From Arthrobacter saudimassiliensis (GTDB taxonomy: Bacteria; Actinomycetota; Actinomycetes; Actinomycetales; Micrococcaceae): a stretch of 64,000 nt of DNA. The translations under genes were made by a program, and so were the position numbers. The notes beneath the pieces were generated by a model, which was given only the letters and a program-made list of their open reading frames with translations, did not search any database and had not been told where the DNA came from. The stretch is taken from assembly GCA_900016675.1 (NCBI GenBank), contig LN483070.1, positions 1,116,001 through 1,180,000 on the forward strand, in the 5' to 3' direction. Of the stretch, positions 18,339-29,395 are shown piece after piece; positions within the stretch are counted from its first letter, which is position 1, and every line of letters starts with the position of its first letter.

Positions 18339-20092
18339 TTGAGGAAATCCGGATCCGCGACCTGGGCGTCATCACCGACGCCACGCTGAGCCTGGCCCCC
18401 GGCTTCACCGTGGTCACCGGTGAAACCGGCGCCGGCAAGACGATGGTCATCACCGCCCTCGGCCTGCTGCTGGGCGCCCGCTCCGACGCCGGTGCGGTGC
18501 GCATCGGCGCCAAGTCCGCCCTCGCCGAAGCCGTGGTGCGGCTGCCGCGCAGCAGCGCTGCCGTCGTCCGCGCCGAAGAGGCCGGAGCCGAACTGGAGGA
18601 GTACGACGGCGCCGCCGAGCTGATGCTCGCCCGCACCGTCAACGCCGACGGCCGCAGCCGCGCCCACGTGGGCGGGCGGACCGCCCCGGTGGGGGTGCTC
18701 GCCGAGGTCGGGGAACACCTGGTCGCCGTGCACGGGCAGTCCGACCAGCTGCGCCTGCGCAGCACCGCCGCCCAGCGGGAGGCCCTGGACAAGTACGCCG
18801 GCAGCCGGCTGGCCGCCGTGCTCGAGGCCTACCGCCGCGACTTCCGGCGCTGGAAGGCGGCGGGGGAGGAGCTGGCCGAGCTGCGCAGCCAGGCCCGCGA
18901 ACGCCTGCGTGAAGCCGAGTACCTGTCCGCCTCGCTGGAGGAGATCGACGCCGTCGACCCCCAGCCGGGCGAAGACGACGCGCTGAAGGCCGAGGCGCTG
19001 CGCCTGGGCAACGTGGAGGAGCTGCGCACCGCGTCCGTGGCCGCGCATCAGGCCCTGGTCGGCGGCGACTTCGCCGAGGGTGCCGACGCCACCAGCCTCA
19101 TCGAGTCCGCCCGTCGGCAGCTGGAAAGCGCCGGCGAGAACGACCCCGCCCTCGCCGCCTCCGCCGAGCGGCTGGCCGAGGTGGGCTACATCCTGGCCGA
19201 CGTCGCCACCGAGCTGGCCAGCTACGGCTCCTCCCTGGATGCGGAGGGCCCGGAACGGCTGGCCGAGGTCGAAAACCGGCGCGGGGAACTCGCCGGGCTG
19301 GTGCGCAAGTTCGCTCCCGACGTCAACGGCGTCATCGCCTGGCGCGATGAGAGCCGCGCCCGGCTGCTGGAGCTGGGTAACGACGACAGCCGGATCGAGG
19401 CGCTGGAAGCCGAGCTCCAGGAGCTCTCCGCGGCCCTGACCGAACGGGCGGCGGAGCTGACCAAGCTGCGCCGGGAAGCGGCCGAGGACCTGAGCAGCCG
19501 GGTCAGCGCGGAACTGGCCGCCCTGGCCATGCCTGACGCCGCGCTGGTCATCGAGCTCACCGAGGCGGCCGACCTTGGCCCGTACGGGGCCGACGACATC
19601 GCGTTCCTGCTCGCCCCGCATCCCGGGGCGCCGCCGCGCCCGCTGGGCAAGGGTGCCTCCGGCGGTGAGCTCTCCCGCGTCATGCTGGCCATTGAGGTGG
19701 TCCTGGCCGAAGTGGACCCCGTCCCCACCTTTGTCTTCGACGAGGTGGACTCCGGCGTCGGCGGCAAGGCCGCGGTCGAGATCGGCCGGCGGCTGGCGAT
19801 GCTGGCCCGGCACGTGCAGGTGATTGTGGTCACCCACCTGCCGCAGGTCGCGGCGTACGCCAACCAGCACATCCGCGTGATCAAGAAATCCTCCGCCGCC
19901 GAAGACGGCCAGGGCGTGACCGCCAGCGATGTCATCGTGCTCGACCAGGACGCGAAGATCCGCGAACTGGCGCGGATGCTGGCCGGCCAGGAGGACTCGG
20001 ACTCGGCGCAGGCGCACGCCCGGGAGCTGCTGGACGCGGCCGCCGAGCTTCACTCGTCAGCGAAGTCGGGGAGCAGGAAGGCCAAAAGGTGA
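18335..20092 (+). CDS. recN: DNA repair protein RecN
   Basis: 585-residue SMC-like ATPase acting in double-strand-break repair. Walker A is [10 protein letters not shown] (about residues 27-36), the ABC signature region is [16 protein letters not shown], and Walker B is [16 protein letters not shown] (about 465-480). Between them lies a long charged coiled-coil ([20 protein letters not shown]). The start is a TTG at 18335, overlapping the nadK TGA and placed 9 nt after GGAGG at 18321-18325. There is no ATG or GTG in the right place. Confidence 0.95.
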   Translation: MIEEIRIRDLGVITDATLSLAPGFTVVTGETGAGKTMVITALGLLLGARSDAGAVRIGAKSALAEAVVRLPRSSAAVVRAEEAGAELEEYDGAAELMLARTVNADGRSRAHVGGRTAPVGVLAEVGEHLVAVHGQSDQLRLRSTAAQREALDKYAGSRLAAVLEAYRRDFRRWKAAGEELAELRSQARERLREAEYLSASLEEIDAVDPQPGEDDALKAEALRLGNVEELRTASVAAHQALVGGDFAEGADATSLIESARRQLESAGENDPALAASAERLAEVGYILADVATELASYGSSLDAEGPERLAEVENRRGELAGLVRKFAPDVNGVIAWRDESRARLLELGNDDSRIEALEAELQELSAALTERAAELTKLRREAAEDLSSRVSAELAALAMPDAALVIELTEAADLGPYGADDIAFLLAPHPGAPPRPLGKGASGGELSRVMLAIEVVLAEVDPVPTFVFDEVDSGVGGKAAVEIGRRLAMLARHVQVIVVTHLPQVAAYANQHIRVIKKSSAAEDGQGVTASDVIVLDQDAKIRELARMLAGQEDSDSAQAHARELLDAAAELHSSAKSGSRKAKR

Positions 20093-20106
20093 TAGGCTCG
20101 AATTCC

Positions 20107-21774
<1,668 letters not shown>

Positions 21775-21777
21775 CCA

Positions 21778-22446
21778 ATGGTCGCGGACCGGGGGATCGC
21801 CGACGAACAGAGCCCGAGGCGGCTGCTGCACACCGAAACCGTCTATTCCGGGCGCATCTGGGACGTGGTCCAGGACCGCTTCCAGCTGTCCGACGGTGAG
21901 GACCCCCTGGTCCGCGACTACATTACGCATCCCGGCGCCGTCGCCATCCTCGCGATGGACGACGACGGCCGGGTGCTGCTGATCAACCAGTACCGGCGTC
22001 CGGTGCGCATGAAGCTGTGGGAAATCCCCGCCGGGCTGCTGGACGTGGACGGCGAGGACTTCGTGGCCGCCGCGGCCCGCGAGCTGGCCGAAGAGGCCGA
22101 CCTGCAGGCCGCGTCCTGGCACGTGCTCACCGACCTGTTCCTCTCCCCGGGATCCTCCCGGGAGGAGCTGCGCATCTACCTGGCACGCGGGCTCACCCCC
22201 GTCCCCGAGGACGAGCGGCACGTGCGCGAGCACGAGGAAGCCGAGATCGAAACCGCCTGGGTGGAGCTCGACGACGCCGTGCAGGCCGTGCTCGACGGCA
22301 GGCTGCACAGCCCCTCCGCCATCGCCGGCGTGCTCGCCGCCCATGCCGCCCGGGCCAATGACTTCGCCGACCTTCGGCCCGGCGATGCACCGTGGCCCGA
22401 GCACCACTCCCGGCACGGTTCCTGGCCCGTCGGCCCGGACCTCTAG
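21778..22446 (+). CDS. Nudix hydrolase, ADP-ribose pyrophosphatase type
   Basis: 222 residues. The Nudix region reads [12 protein letters not shown] followed by [15 protein letters not shown], and [19 protein letters not shown] is typical for ADP-ribose pyrophosphatases that cleave ADP-ribose to AMP and ribose 5-phosphate. It starts 3 bp after the pyrG stop, with AAGGAA inside the pyrG end as ribosome site. It holds the Rv1700 position. The xerD GTG begins 2 bp after its stop. Confidence 0.9.
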   Translation: MVADRGIADEQSPRRLLHTETVYSGRIWDVVQDRFQLSDGEDPLVRDYITHPGAVAILAMDDDGRVLLINQYRRPVRMKLWEIPAGLLDVDGEDFVAAAARELAEEADLQAASWHVLTDLFLSPGSSREELRIYLARGLTPVPEDERHVREHEEAEIETAWVELDDAVQAVLDGRLHSPSAIAGVLAAHAARANDFADLRPGDAPWPEHHSRHGSWPVGPDL

Positions 22447-22448
22447 CC

Positions 22449-23702
22449 GTGACTGCGGCACCCGACGCGCGGGACCGGTCCACCGGCGCCGCGGACCCCA
22501 ACGACACCATCGAGCTGGACCTCAACGCCCAGCTGAACCCCACCATCCGGCTGGATCTCTCCGGCTCCGGCGCTGCCGCCGAGACCGGGACGGCGACGTC
22601 CGCGGAAGCCGCCTCAGCTACGGCGACGCCCGGTACGGCTGGGCCCTCGGCGGATGGGTTCGCCGAACCGGCTGCGGCCGGAACCGCCGTCGCGCCGCCC
22701 GCCAAGGCCGAGAAGAAGCGGACCTCTGCACGGATCAGCGCCGCGGGGGCGGCCGAGGAGCTGCGCAGCACCGCCGTGGGCCGGGAAATCAGTGTCTATC
22801 TGCAGCACATGGCCGTGGAGCGCGGCCTGGCCGCCAACACCCTCGAGGCCTACCGCCGCGACCTGCTCCGCTATGCCCGGTTCCTGGCCGCGCACGGCGT
22901 GCACGACGTCGGCCGGATTACCCGCCACGATGTGACCGCCTTTGCCCGCGCCCTGTCCGAGGGCACCGACGGCGCCGCCGCCCTCAGCCTGCGCTCCGCC
23001 GCCCGGACCATTGTGGCCGTGCGGGGCCTGCACAAGTTCTGGGCGCTGGAAGGCACCATGGCCACCGACCCGGCCGCCGACGTGCACCCGCCCATGCCCG
23101 GCAAGCGCCTGCCCAAGGCCATCACGGTGGAGGAAGTCACCCGCATCCTCGAGGCGGTGCCGCTGGACACCCCGATCGGCCTGCGGGACCGGGCGCTGCT
23201 GGAGTTCCTCTACTCCACCGGCGCCCGCATCAGCGAGGCCGTGGGCCTGGATGTGGATGACCTGTCGCTGGAACGCATCCCCGCCCGCGGGCCCGACGTC
23301 GTGCGCCTGTTCGGCAAGGGCTCCAAGGAGCGGCTGGTGCCGCTCGGTTCCTATGCGGCCCGCGCGCTGGATGACTACCTCGTGCGCGCCCGCCCAGGGC
23401 TGGCGCTCAAGGGCAAGGGCACGCCGGCCCTGTTCCTGAATGCCCGCGGCGGACGGCTGAGCCGGCAGAGCGCCTGGACCATCCTCAAGAACGCTGCCGA
23501 GAAGGCGCAGATCGGCCGGGACGTGTCTCCGCATACCCTGCGGCACTCCTTCGCGACACACCTGCTGGAGGGCGGCGCGGATGTGCGCGTGGTGCAGGAG
23601 CTGCTCGGCCATGCGTCCGTGACAACCACGCAGGTCTACACCCTGGTCACCGCTGAAACCCTCCGCGAGGTCTACGCGGCGGCTCATCCGCGGGCGCTGT
23701 AA
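22449..23702 (+). CDS. xerD: site-specific tyrosine recombinase XerD with long N-terminal extension
   Basis: 417 residues against about 300 normally. The extra ~105 N-terminal residues are disordered (Ala/Thr/Pro-rich, with [20 protein letters not shown]). The SAM-like core-binding domain starts near [19 protein letters not shown]. The catalytic residues are in place: Arg in [10 protein letters not shown] (about 260), His and Arg in [10 protein letters not shown] (about 361-364), His in [10 protein letters not shown] and Tyr in QVYTLV (about 397). It resolves chromosome dimers at dif together with XerC. It closes the tyrS-xerD block; the usual next gene parA lies 15 kb away. Confidence 0.92.
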   Translation: MTAAPDARDRSTGAADPNDTIELDLNAQLNPTIRLDLSGSGAAAETGTATSAEAASATATPGTAGPSADGFAEPAAAGTAVAPPAKAEKKRTSARISAAGAAEELRSTAVGREISVYLQHMAVERGLAANTLEAYRRDLLRYARFLAAHGVHDVGRITRHDVTAFARALSEGTDGAAALSLRSAARTIVAVRGLHKFWALEGTMATDPAADVHPPMPGKRLPKAITVEEVTRILEAVPLDTPIGLRDRALLEFLYSTGARISEAVGLDVDDLSLERIPARGPDVVRLFGKGSKERLVPLGSYAARALDDYLVRARPGLALKGKGTPALFLNARGGRLSRQSAWTILKNAAEKAQIGRDVSPHTLRHSFATHLLEGGADVRVVQELLGHASVTTTQVYTLVTAETLREVYAAAHPRAL

Positions 23703-23718
23703 CGATTACGGGTTCCGC

Positions 23719-24030
23719 TTAGCGGGCCTTTGGCGTTAAGGCTTTGTCCCGCCTGACGTCTTCGCTTTCGCTGCGACGGATGACCAGCGACGTCGTGATG
23801 AGTATGGCGGAGAGCAACGCAGCCGAAACCAGCAGGAGCAGGTAGGTCAGGGACACCAGGACGGCGACGGGCGCCACCTCCCAGACCGCCGACAGCGGCA
23901 TGGTGCTCAGGCTGTCCGCTACGCCGAAATTCCGGTTGAGGAAGGGCCCCACGACAAGGAGGACGACGGCCGCGATACCGAACCATGCGCCGAACCTCAT
24001 CGTGGCCTTCGCCAGTGCTGCAGCAGACAT
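23719..24030 (-). CDS. small two-helix membrane protein, unknown
   Basis: 103 residues. Two clear transmembrane segments (about 13-30, FGAWFGIAAVVLLVVGPF, and about 53-83) flank a short loop, and a basic tail (RRSESEDVRRDK) is probably cytosolic. ATG at 24030 has GGGGAG about 5 nt upstream. It faces xerD tail to tail, 16 bp apart. No family recognised. It is the first gene of the accessory segment between xerD and parA. Confidence 0.6.
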   Translation of the reverse strand: MSAAALAKATMRFGAWFGIAAVVLLVVGPFLNRNFGVADSLSTMPLSAVWEVAPVAVLVSLTYLLLLVSAALLSAILITTSLVIRRSESEDVRRDKALTPKAR

Positions 24031-24132
24031 CTCACTCCCCGGGTTCCGTTTGGACTCAGCCTAAAAGTTGCCTTTGGTGGTCTGAGTATGCGCGAAATCC
24101 CTCGAAGCGCCAACCAGGCCACGAAACGGGTT

Positions 24133-24299
24133 CGACGCCGGCTCCGCCGGATGCCGCGCCGGCGACTATCGGTGGGATGGCGCGCTTCCGGAAGAGCCGT
24201 AACCGCGGTATCCCCACAGGAGTTGGGCAGGTGGGACCGCGGAGCAGCGTTATCCCAACACCAGTTGGGGGAGTCCGACGCCGGCCCCGCCGGAAGCCG
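24133..24299. repeat. intergenic repeats with paired palindromes
   Basis: In the 341-bp gap 24031-24371, a 24-bp unit CGACGCCGGC... occurs at 24133-24156 and 24276-24299 with two mismatches. Between these, TATCCCCACAGGAGTTGGG (24209-24227) and TATCCCAACACCAGTTGGG (24251-24269) differ at 3 of 19 bases and lie 42 bp apart. The second is a perfect palindrome CCCAAC-N4-GTTGGG. I see no gene here. Confidence 0.7.
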
Positions 24300-24359
24300 C
24301 CCGAGTCACCTTGAAGCGCTCGGAGATATGGACCCTGTCCGGTCCCGGGGAGTCAGCGG

Positions 24360-24365
24360 TAGATT
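24360..24365 (+). promoter_or_regulatory. -10 element TAGATT of a leaderless promoter
   Basis: TAGATT is followed by 6 nt and the GTG start at 24372. Confidence 0.5.
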
Positions 24366-24371
24366 GGTCGG

Positions 24372-24863
24372 GTGCCAAATGAACCTGCTCCCGTAGTCCT
24401 GTGCTTCCTGATGCGAGGCACCGGCGAGAATGCCGAAGTCCTGATGGGCCTGAAACAGACCGGGTTCGGCACCGGCCGGATCGTGACGCTGGGCGGCCAT
24501 GTGGAGCCCGGCGAGACGCCGGAACAGGCCGCGGTCCGCGAGGTCGAGGAGGAAGCGGCCGTGACGATCCGTGAACAGGACCTCGTCCGGGCAGGCAGCA
24601 TCGAGTTCGTCTTCCCGTTCCGGCCGGAGTGGGACATGTCCACCGTCGTCTTCACCGCCCGCACCTGGGAAGGCGAACCCAGCCCAAGCGAGGAGATCAT
24701 CCCCGCCTGGTATCCGGTCGACGCCGTCCCGTACGCACAGATGTGGCCGGACTCGGCGCTTTGGATGCCGCGGGTGCTGGCGGGGGAGGACTTCGCCGCC
24801 ACCGTCACTCTCGACGAGGACAACAGCAGCGTGGCGGAGATCGTCTTCGCCGCCCTCGGCTAA
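24372..24863 (+). CDS. Nudix hydrolase, MutT/MTH1-like
   Basis: 163 residues. The Nudix box is complete: GGHVEPGETPEQAAV followed by REVEEEAAVTI (about residues 39-64). GFGTGRIVTLGGHVEPGE resembles oxidised-purine nucleotide hydrolases of the MTH1 type, suggesting clean-up of 8-oxo-dGTP or related nucleotides. The GTG start is fixed by the leaderless -10. It ends at a hairpin shared with the convergent prpC. The exact substrate is uncertain. Confidence 0.85.
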   Translation: MPNEPAPVVLCFLMRGTGENAEVLMGLKQTGFGTGRIVTLGGHVEPGETPEQAAVREVEEEAAVTIREQDLVRAGSIEFVFPFRPEWDMSTVVFTARTWEGEPSPSEEIIPAWYPVDAVPYAQMWPDSALWMPRVLAGEDFAATVTLDEDNSSVAEIVFAALG

Positions 24864-24874
24864 GCAGAGACAAA

Positions 24875-24908
24875 GGCGCCCGCCGCGGATTCCTCCGCAG
24901 CGGGCGCC
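24875..24908. terminator. bidirectional terminator between Nudix gene and prpC
   Basis: GGCGCCCGCCGCGGA (24875-24889) pairs with TCCGCAGCGGGCGCC (24894-24908), one mismatch, 4-nt loop. It serves both convergent genes. Confidence 0.8.
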
Positions 24909-24927
24909 GTCGTCAGTCCAGGCGGAA

Positions 24928-26061
24928 TCAGCCCAGGTGCCGCTCCTCCGGGCCCACGTACTCGCTCAGCGGGCGGATCAGCGAGTTGGCCTCCAGCTGC
25001 TCCATGATGTGCGCGGTCCAGCCGGTGATCCGGGCGGCCACGAACAGCGGCGTGAACGTGGGGGTGTCGAAGCCCATCAGGTGATAGGCCGGGCCGGCCG
25101 GATAGTCAAGGTTCGGCAGGATGTTCTTGCGCTCGGCCATGGCCAGTTCCAGGGCGGTGTACAGCTCGCCGAGGTCGGGGCGGTCGTAGTGCTTGATCAT
25201 CGCGTCCAGGGAGGCCTTCATGGTCGGCACCCGGGAATCGCCGTTCTTGTAGACCCGGTGGCCGAAGCCCATGATCTTCTTCTTGGACGCCAGCGCATCG
25301 TCCAGCCACTCCGCGGCGAAGGCCGCGACGTCGCCGTCGCCCGCCGCCGTGCTGATCTCCTCGAAGGTGTGCATGACCGCTTCGTTGGCCCCGCCGTGCA
25401 GCGGGCCCTTCAGCGCGCCGATCGCCCCGGTGACCGCCGAGTGCAGATCCGACAGGGTGGAGGTGATGACCCGGCCGGTGAAGGTGGACGCATTGAACGA
25501 GTGCTCCGCGTACAGGATCATCGAGACGTTGAACGCCTCCACCACCTCGGGGGCCGCCTCTTCCCCGAACGCCATCCAGAGGAAGTTCGAGGAGTAGTCC
25601 AGGTCCTCGCGCGGCTCGACCAGGTCCTGGCCGCGGCGCCGCCGCTGGTCGTAGGCGACGACGGCGGGCATCGCCGCGAACAGGCTCAGCGACTTGGCCA
25701 TGTTGGCCTCCACCGAGGAGTCCTCCGACTGCGGATGCATGGCCCCGAGCACCGACGCCGCCGTCCGGCACACGTCCATCGGGTGGCAGGTGGTGGGCAG
25801 GGCGTCGATGACGGCCTTCAGCTCCGGCATCAGCGCGCGCTGGGCCCGCTCCGCCGCCGCGAACGTTTCCAGTTCGGCGGGCGTGGGCAGCTCGCCGTTC
25901 CAGAGCAGGTACGCGACCTCCTCGAAGCTGCAGTGCGCGGCCAGCTGCTGCACCGGGTAGCCGCGGTAGAGCAGCGAGTTGGTCTCAGGGTTGACCTTGG
26001 AAATGCTGGTGGTGTCCACCAGCACGCCGGCCAGCCCCTTGTGGATCTGTGAATCGGTCAT
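24928..26061 (-). CDS. prpC: 2-methylcitrate synthase
   Basis: 377 residues, citrate synthase family, condensing propionyl-CoA with oxaloacetate. The short (~370 aa) form with IHKGLAGVLVDTTSISKV at the N-terminus is typical of PrpC. Active-site His residues lie in GPLHGGANEAV and GFGHRVYKNGDSR. Many such enzymes also accept acetyl-CoA. ATG 26061 has AAAGGAG upstream. It is the last gene of the gntR-prpD-prpB-prpC transcript, 30 bp after prpB. Confidence 0.93.
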   Translation of the reverse strand: MTDSQIHKGLAGVLVDTTSISKVNPETNSLLYRGYPVQQLAAHCSFEEVAYLLWNGELPTPAELETFAAAERAQRALMPELKAVIDALPTTCHPMDVCRTAASVLGAMHPQSEDSSVEANMAKSLSLFAAMPAVVAYDQRRRRGQDLVEPREDLDYSSNFLWMAFGEEAAPEVVEAFNVSMILYAEHSFNASTFTGRVITSTLSDLHSAVTGAIGALKGPLHGGANEAVMHTFEEISTAAGDGDVAAFAAEWLDDALASKKKIMGFGHRVYKNGDSRVPTMKASLDAMIKHYDRPDLGELYTALELAMAERKNILPNLDYPAGPAYHLMGFDTPTFTPLFVAARITGWTAHIMEQLEANSLIRPLSEYVGPEERHLG

Positions 26062-26091
26062 GACAGGACTCCTTTGTCGGACGGACCGGCC

Positions 26092-26997
26092 CTACTGGAC
26101 GCCGGGAACCTGGAAGTTGAACACCGAGGTGTCGAACCGGTTGTACGCCTCGTAGTCCACCAGATCATACAGACGCGCCCGCGTCAGCATGTTGGGGACG
26201 TCGGCTGCCTGGGTGCCGTCGGCGCGGATGGCCTCCAGCGTACGTTCCGCCGCGCCCATCGCCGAGCGCAGCAGGGTGACCGGGTAAATCACCATGTTCA
26301 CGCCGACGTCGGCCAGCTCCTTGGCGGTGAACAGCTCGGACTTGCCGAACTCGGTCATGTTGGCCAGGATCGGCACGTCCACGGCGTCGCGGATGGCGGC
26401 GAACTCCGAGAGGTCCTTCATGGCCTCGGGGAAGATCGCGTCGGCGCCGGCGTCCACCAGGGCCCGAGCGCGGTCCTGGGCGGCCTGCAGGCCGTCGACG
26501 GCGCGGATATCGGTGCGCGCCATGATCAGGAAGTTCGGATCCCGGCGGGCGTCGGCGGCGGCGCGGATCCGCTTGGTGGCCGTGTCCAGGTCCACCACGT
26601 TCTTGCCGTCCAGGTGCCCGCAGCGCTTGGGGTTGAACTGGTCCTCGATGTGGCAGCCGGACAGCCCGGCGTTCTCCAGCTCCTGGATGGTGCGGGCCAC
26701 GTTCATCGGCTCGCCGAAGCCGGTGTCGGCGTCGACGATGGCCGGCAGATCCGTCATCCGGGCGATCTGCCCGGCGCGGGTGGCGACCTCGGTGAGGGTG
26801 GTCAGCCCGATGTCCGGCAGGCCCAGGTCATTGGCCAGCACGGCGCCGGAGATGTAGACGCCGTCGAACCCCTTTTCCTCGATGAGGCGGGCCGAGAGCG
26901 GGTTGAACGCGCCCGGGAACTGCTGCAGCCGGCCGGAGGCCAGGCCGTCGCGGAAGGCGCGGCGCTTCTGCTCGGGAGTGATGGAGGAGTACAGCAT
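26092..26997 (-). CDS. prpB: methylisocitrate lyase
   Basis: 301-residue isocitrate-lyase superfamily enzyme cleaving 2-methylisocitrate to pyruvate and succinate. FPGAFNPLSARLIEEKGFDG and VDADTGFGEP (Mg site) are present, as is PKRCGHLDGK with the catalytic Cys. The start codon follows the prpD stop directly (TAAATG), so the two are translated together. All residues expected for activity can be seen. Confidence 0.95.
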   Translation of the reverse strand: MLYSSITPEQKRRAFRDGLASGRLQQFPGAFNPLSARLIEEKGFDGVYISGAVLANDLGLPDIGLTTLTEVATRAGQIARMTDLPAIVDADTGFGEPMNVARTIQELENAGLSGCHIEDQFNPKRCGHLDGKNVVDLDTATKRIRAAADARRDPNFLIMARTDIRAVDGLQAAQDRARALVDAGADAIFPEAMKDLSEFAAIRDAVDVPILANMTEFGKSELFTAKELADVGVNMVIYPVTLLRSAMGAAERTLEAIRADGTQAADVPNMLTRARLYDLVDYEAYNRFDTSVFNFQVPGVQ

Positions 26998-28515
26998 TTA
27001 GAACAGTCCCTTCGGTGCGGCGGCGGGGTCGACGACGCCGGGTGCGGCCATGATGTTGAGCTGGTCCAGTTCCCCGGCGCCCAGCTCGGGCAGGCGCTCG
27101 GCGGCGGCGATGAAGCGGTCCATCTCCTCCTCCGTCACGAGGCCGGCGGCCAGGGTGCGGAACTTGTTGATGTAGTCGGCGCGGGCAAACGGCCGGGCGC
27201 CGAGCGGGTGGGCGTCGGCAACGGCGATCTCGTCGCGGAGCACGCGGCCGTCGGCCAGCTCGATCTCGACGTGGCCGCCGAACGCCTTCTCGCTGATGTC
27301 CAGCGAGTGGTAGCGGCGGGTCCACTCCGGGTCCTCGACCGTGGTGACCTTCTGCCACAGCGCCACGGTGTCCGGGCGGGCGGCCCGCTCGGGGGCGTAG
27401 GAGTCCACGTGGTGCCACGCGCCGTCCTGCAGGGCGACGGTAAAGATGTACGGGATCGAGTGGTCCAGGGTTTCCCGGGACGCGGTGGGATCGTACTTCT
27501 GCGGGTCGTTGGCGCCGGAGCCGATCACGTAGTGCGTGTGGTGGGAGGTGGAGATCTTCACGCTGCGCACGTTCGCCGGATCGGTGGCCTCGGGGTGCTC
27601 GCGGTGGATCTTGCGGGCCAGATCGATCCAGGCCTGGGCCTGGTACTCGGCGGAGTGTTCCTTGGTGTAGGTGTCGAGGATGGCGCGCTTGGCTTCGCCG
27701 GCCTCGGGCAGCGGCACCTCGTACGCGGCGTCGGGCCCGTCCAGCATCCACGCGATGACGCCGTCCTCACCCTCGTAGATGGGGGTGGGGGAGGTCTGGC
27801 CGCGCATGGCGCGGTCCACGGCCTCCACGGCCATCTTGCCGGCGAACGCCGGAGCGTGGGCCTTCCAGGTGGAGATCTCGCCCTTGCGGGACTGCCGGGT
27901 GGCGGTGGTGGTGTGCAGCGCCTGGCCCACGGCCTGGAAGATGGTTTCGACGTCGAGGCCGAGCAGGGTGCCCAGGCCGGCGGCGGCGGAGGGGCCCAGG
28001 TGCGCGACGTGGTCGATCTTGTGCTTGTGCAGGCAGATGGCCTTGACCAGGTTGACCTGGATTTCGTAGCCGGTGGCGATGCCGCGGATCAGGTCCGCGC
28101 CGGAGGCACCGGTGTGCTGGGCGACGGCCAGGATCGGCGGGATGTTGTCGCCCGGGTGCGAGTAGTCCGCGGCCAGGAACGTGTCGTGGTAGTCCAGCTC
28201 GCGCACGGCCACGCCGTTGGCCCAGGCGGCCCACTCGGGGGAGGTGCGATCCTCCACGCCGAACACTGCGGCACCCTTGCCGCCGGAGGTCGGGGCGAAG
28301 GCGAGGGCCTGGGCGCGGGCCGAGACGATCGGGGCGCGGTTCAGGGACGCGATGGCCACCGAGGCGTTGTCGATGATCCGGTTGATCACCATGTCGGTGA
28401 CCTCGGCGTCGACGGCCACTTGGTCGGCGGCGACCGTGGCGATCTTGTGGGCGAGCTGTTCCTCGCGGGGCAGCTGCTCGTCGCTGCGGTAGACCCGCAC
28501 CTTGTGGTTGATCAT
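26998..28515 (-). CDS. prpD: 2-methylcitrate dehydratase
   Basis: 505-residue MmgE/PrpD family enzyme dehydrating 2-methylcitrate to 2-methyl-cis-aconitate. HNGxxF-like conserved parts appear as [20 protein letters not shown] (about residues 103-122) and [20 protein letters not shown]. Length matches PrpD. Rehydration to methylisocitrate needs an aconitase, which is not encoded here and presumably comes from the main aconitase gene. Its ATG overlaps the gntR stop by 4 nt. Confidence 0.94.
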   Translation of the reverse strand: MINHKVRVYRSDEQLPREEQLAHKIATVAADQVAVDAEVTDMVINRIIDNASVAIASLNRAPIVSARAQALAFAPTSGGKGAAVFGVEDRTSPEWAAWANGVAVRELDYHDTFLAADYSHPGDNIPPILAVAQHTGASGADLIRGIATGYEIQVNLVKAICLHKHKIDHVAHLGPSAAAGLGTLLGLDVETIFQAVGQALHTTTATRQSRKGEISTWKAHAPAFAGKMAVEAVDRAMRGQTSPTPIYEGEDGVIAWMLDGPDAAYEVPLPEAGEAKRAILDTYTKEHSAEYQAQAWIDLARKIHREHPEATDPANVRSVKISTSHHTHYVIGSGANDPQKYDPTASRETLDHSIPYIFTVALQDGAWHHVDSYAPERAARPDTVALWQKVTTVEDPEWTRRYHSLDISEKAFGGHVEIELADGRVLRDEIAVADAHPLGARPFARADYINKFRTLAAGLVTEEEMDRFIAAAERLPELGAGELDQLNIMAAPGVVDPAAAPKGLF

Positions 28516-29177
28516 GCTGTTTCTCCTTGTTGGGTGCCAGCCGTGGCGGCTGCGGTGAAATGTTCCAGGCTTTTGTGCAGGTGGACGGCGGTGGCGGCTG
28601 CGGCGACGGCGGGTTTGCCGGCGTCGATGGCCGCCGCGATGGTGGCGTGTTCGGCGGCGGTCTGGCGCAGCCGGTCCGGGTTGTCCCGGGCCAGGCGGCG
28701 GACCCGGGCCAGGTGCAGGCGGACGTTGCCCAGCGCCTGCGCGAGGTAGGCGTTGCCGGCGGCGGCGTCGATCGCCGCGTCCAGCCGGGCGACCAGCTCG
28801 TAGTAGCGCACGTGTCCGGGGTCCGGGTCTTCGGGCAGCTGCCGGCCGGCGTCCTCGAAGGCCGCCCGCAGCTCGGCGAACTCAGTGCCGGTGCGCCGCT
28901 CCGCTGCCAGTTCCGCGGCCCGGCATTCCAGGGCTTCGCGGAGTTCGAACAGCGACGCGACGGTGGCCGGGGAGATGGGTGTGACGACGACGCCGCGGCC
29001 GCCGTGCGCTGCGGTCAGCCCGTCCGCGGTGAGCCGGCTCAGGGCCTCGCGGAGCGGGGTGCGGGAGACGCCGAGCCGCTCGGCCTGCTCCACCTCGGCC
29101 AGCACGGTGCCCGGGGGCAATGCGCCGGAGATGATGTCCTCGCGCAGGGCGGCGTAGGCGCGGTCACTGGCTCTCAT
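28512..29177 (-). CDS. GntR family regulator, FCD (FadR-like) type, of the prp genes
   Basis: 221 residues. The N-terminal winged helix contains [18 protein letters not shown] and [20 protein letters not shown]. The C-terminal all-helical FCD ligand-binding domain starts near [18 protein letters not shown] and has metal-type residues around [11 protein letters not shown] and [13 protein letters not shown]. As the first gene of the prpDBC transcript and divergent from prpE it is the obvious local regulator, probably sensing a propionate-pathway intermediate. Two TGTATACA palindromes lie in the divergent promoter. Confidence 0.9.
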   Translation of the reverse strand: MRASDRAYAALREDIISGALPPGTVLAEVEQAERLGVSRTPLREALSRLTADGLTAAHGGRGVVVTPISPATVASLFELREALECRAAELAAERRTGTEFAELRAAFEDAGRQLPEDPDPGHVRYYELVARLDAAIDAAAGNAYLAQALGNVRLHLARVRRLARDNPDRLRQTAAEHATIAAAIDAGKPAVAAAATAVHLHKSLEHFTAAATAGTQQGETA

Positions 29178-29254
29178 CGGCGCTCCCTTCGCGGCAGGGA
29201 CACCGGGCGGCCCTGCGGGAGGACGTCGGTGTCAGCGGATACGTTCCCGGCCAG

Positions 29255-29314
29255 TGTATACACAAAGCACCGCGTGAGCCAGTGTTCCCGCGTTTTTGGC
29301 AGGAAATGTATACA
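29255..29314. promoter_or_regulatory. two palindromic operators, probably for the GntR regulator
   Basis: GTGTATACAC (29255-29264) and TGTATACA (29307-29314) share the same 8-bp palindrome with start points 51 bp apart, about five helical turns. They lie between divergent gntR-prpDBC and prpE. A -10-like TAGGCT for prpE follows at 29356-29361. Confidence 0.65.
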
Positions 29315-29395
29315 GCTAGGCGAAGGGGTCCTTGTCCCACCCCCTTCAGCCGCCCTAGGCTGGGGCCCAATCAACGGCGATTCGCGGAGGATGCA

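Noticed and set aside
26074-28749. Open frame of about 890 codons on the plus strand across prpC, prpB and prpD
   Set aside because: Antisense to three enzymes with intact catalytic motifs; no family features.
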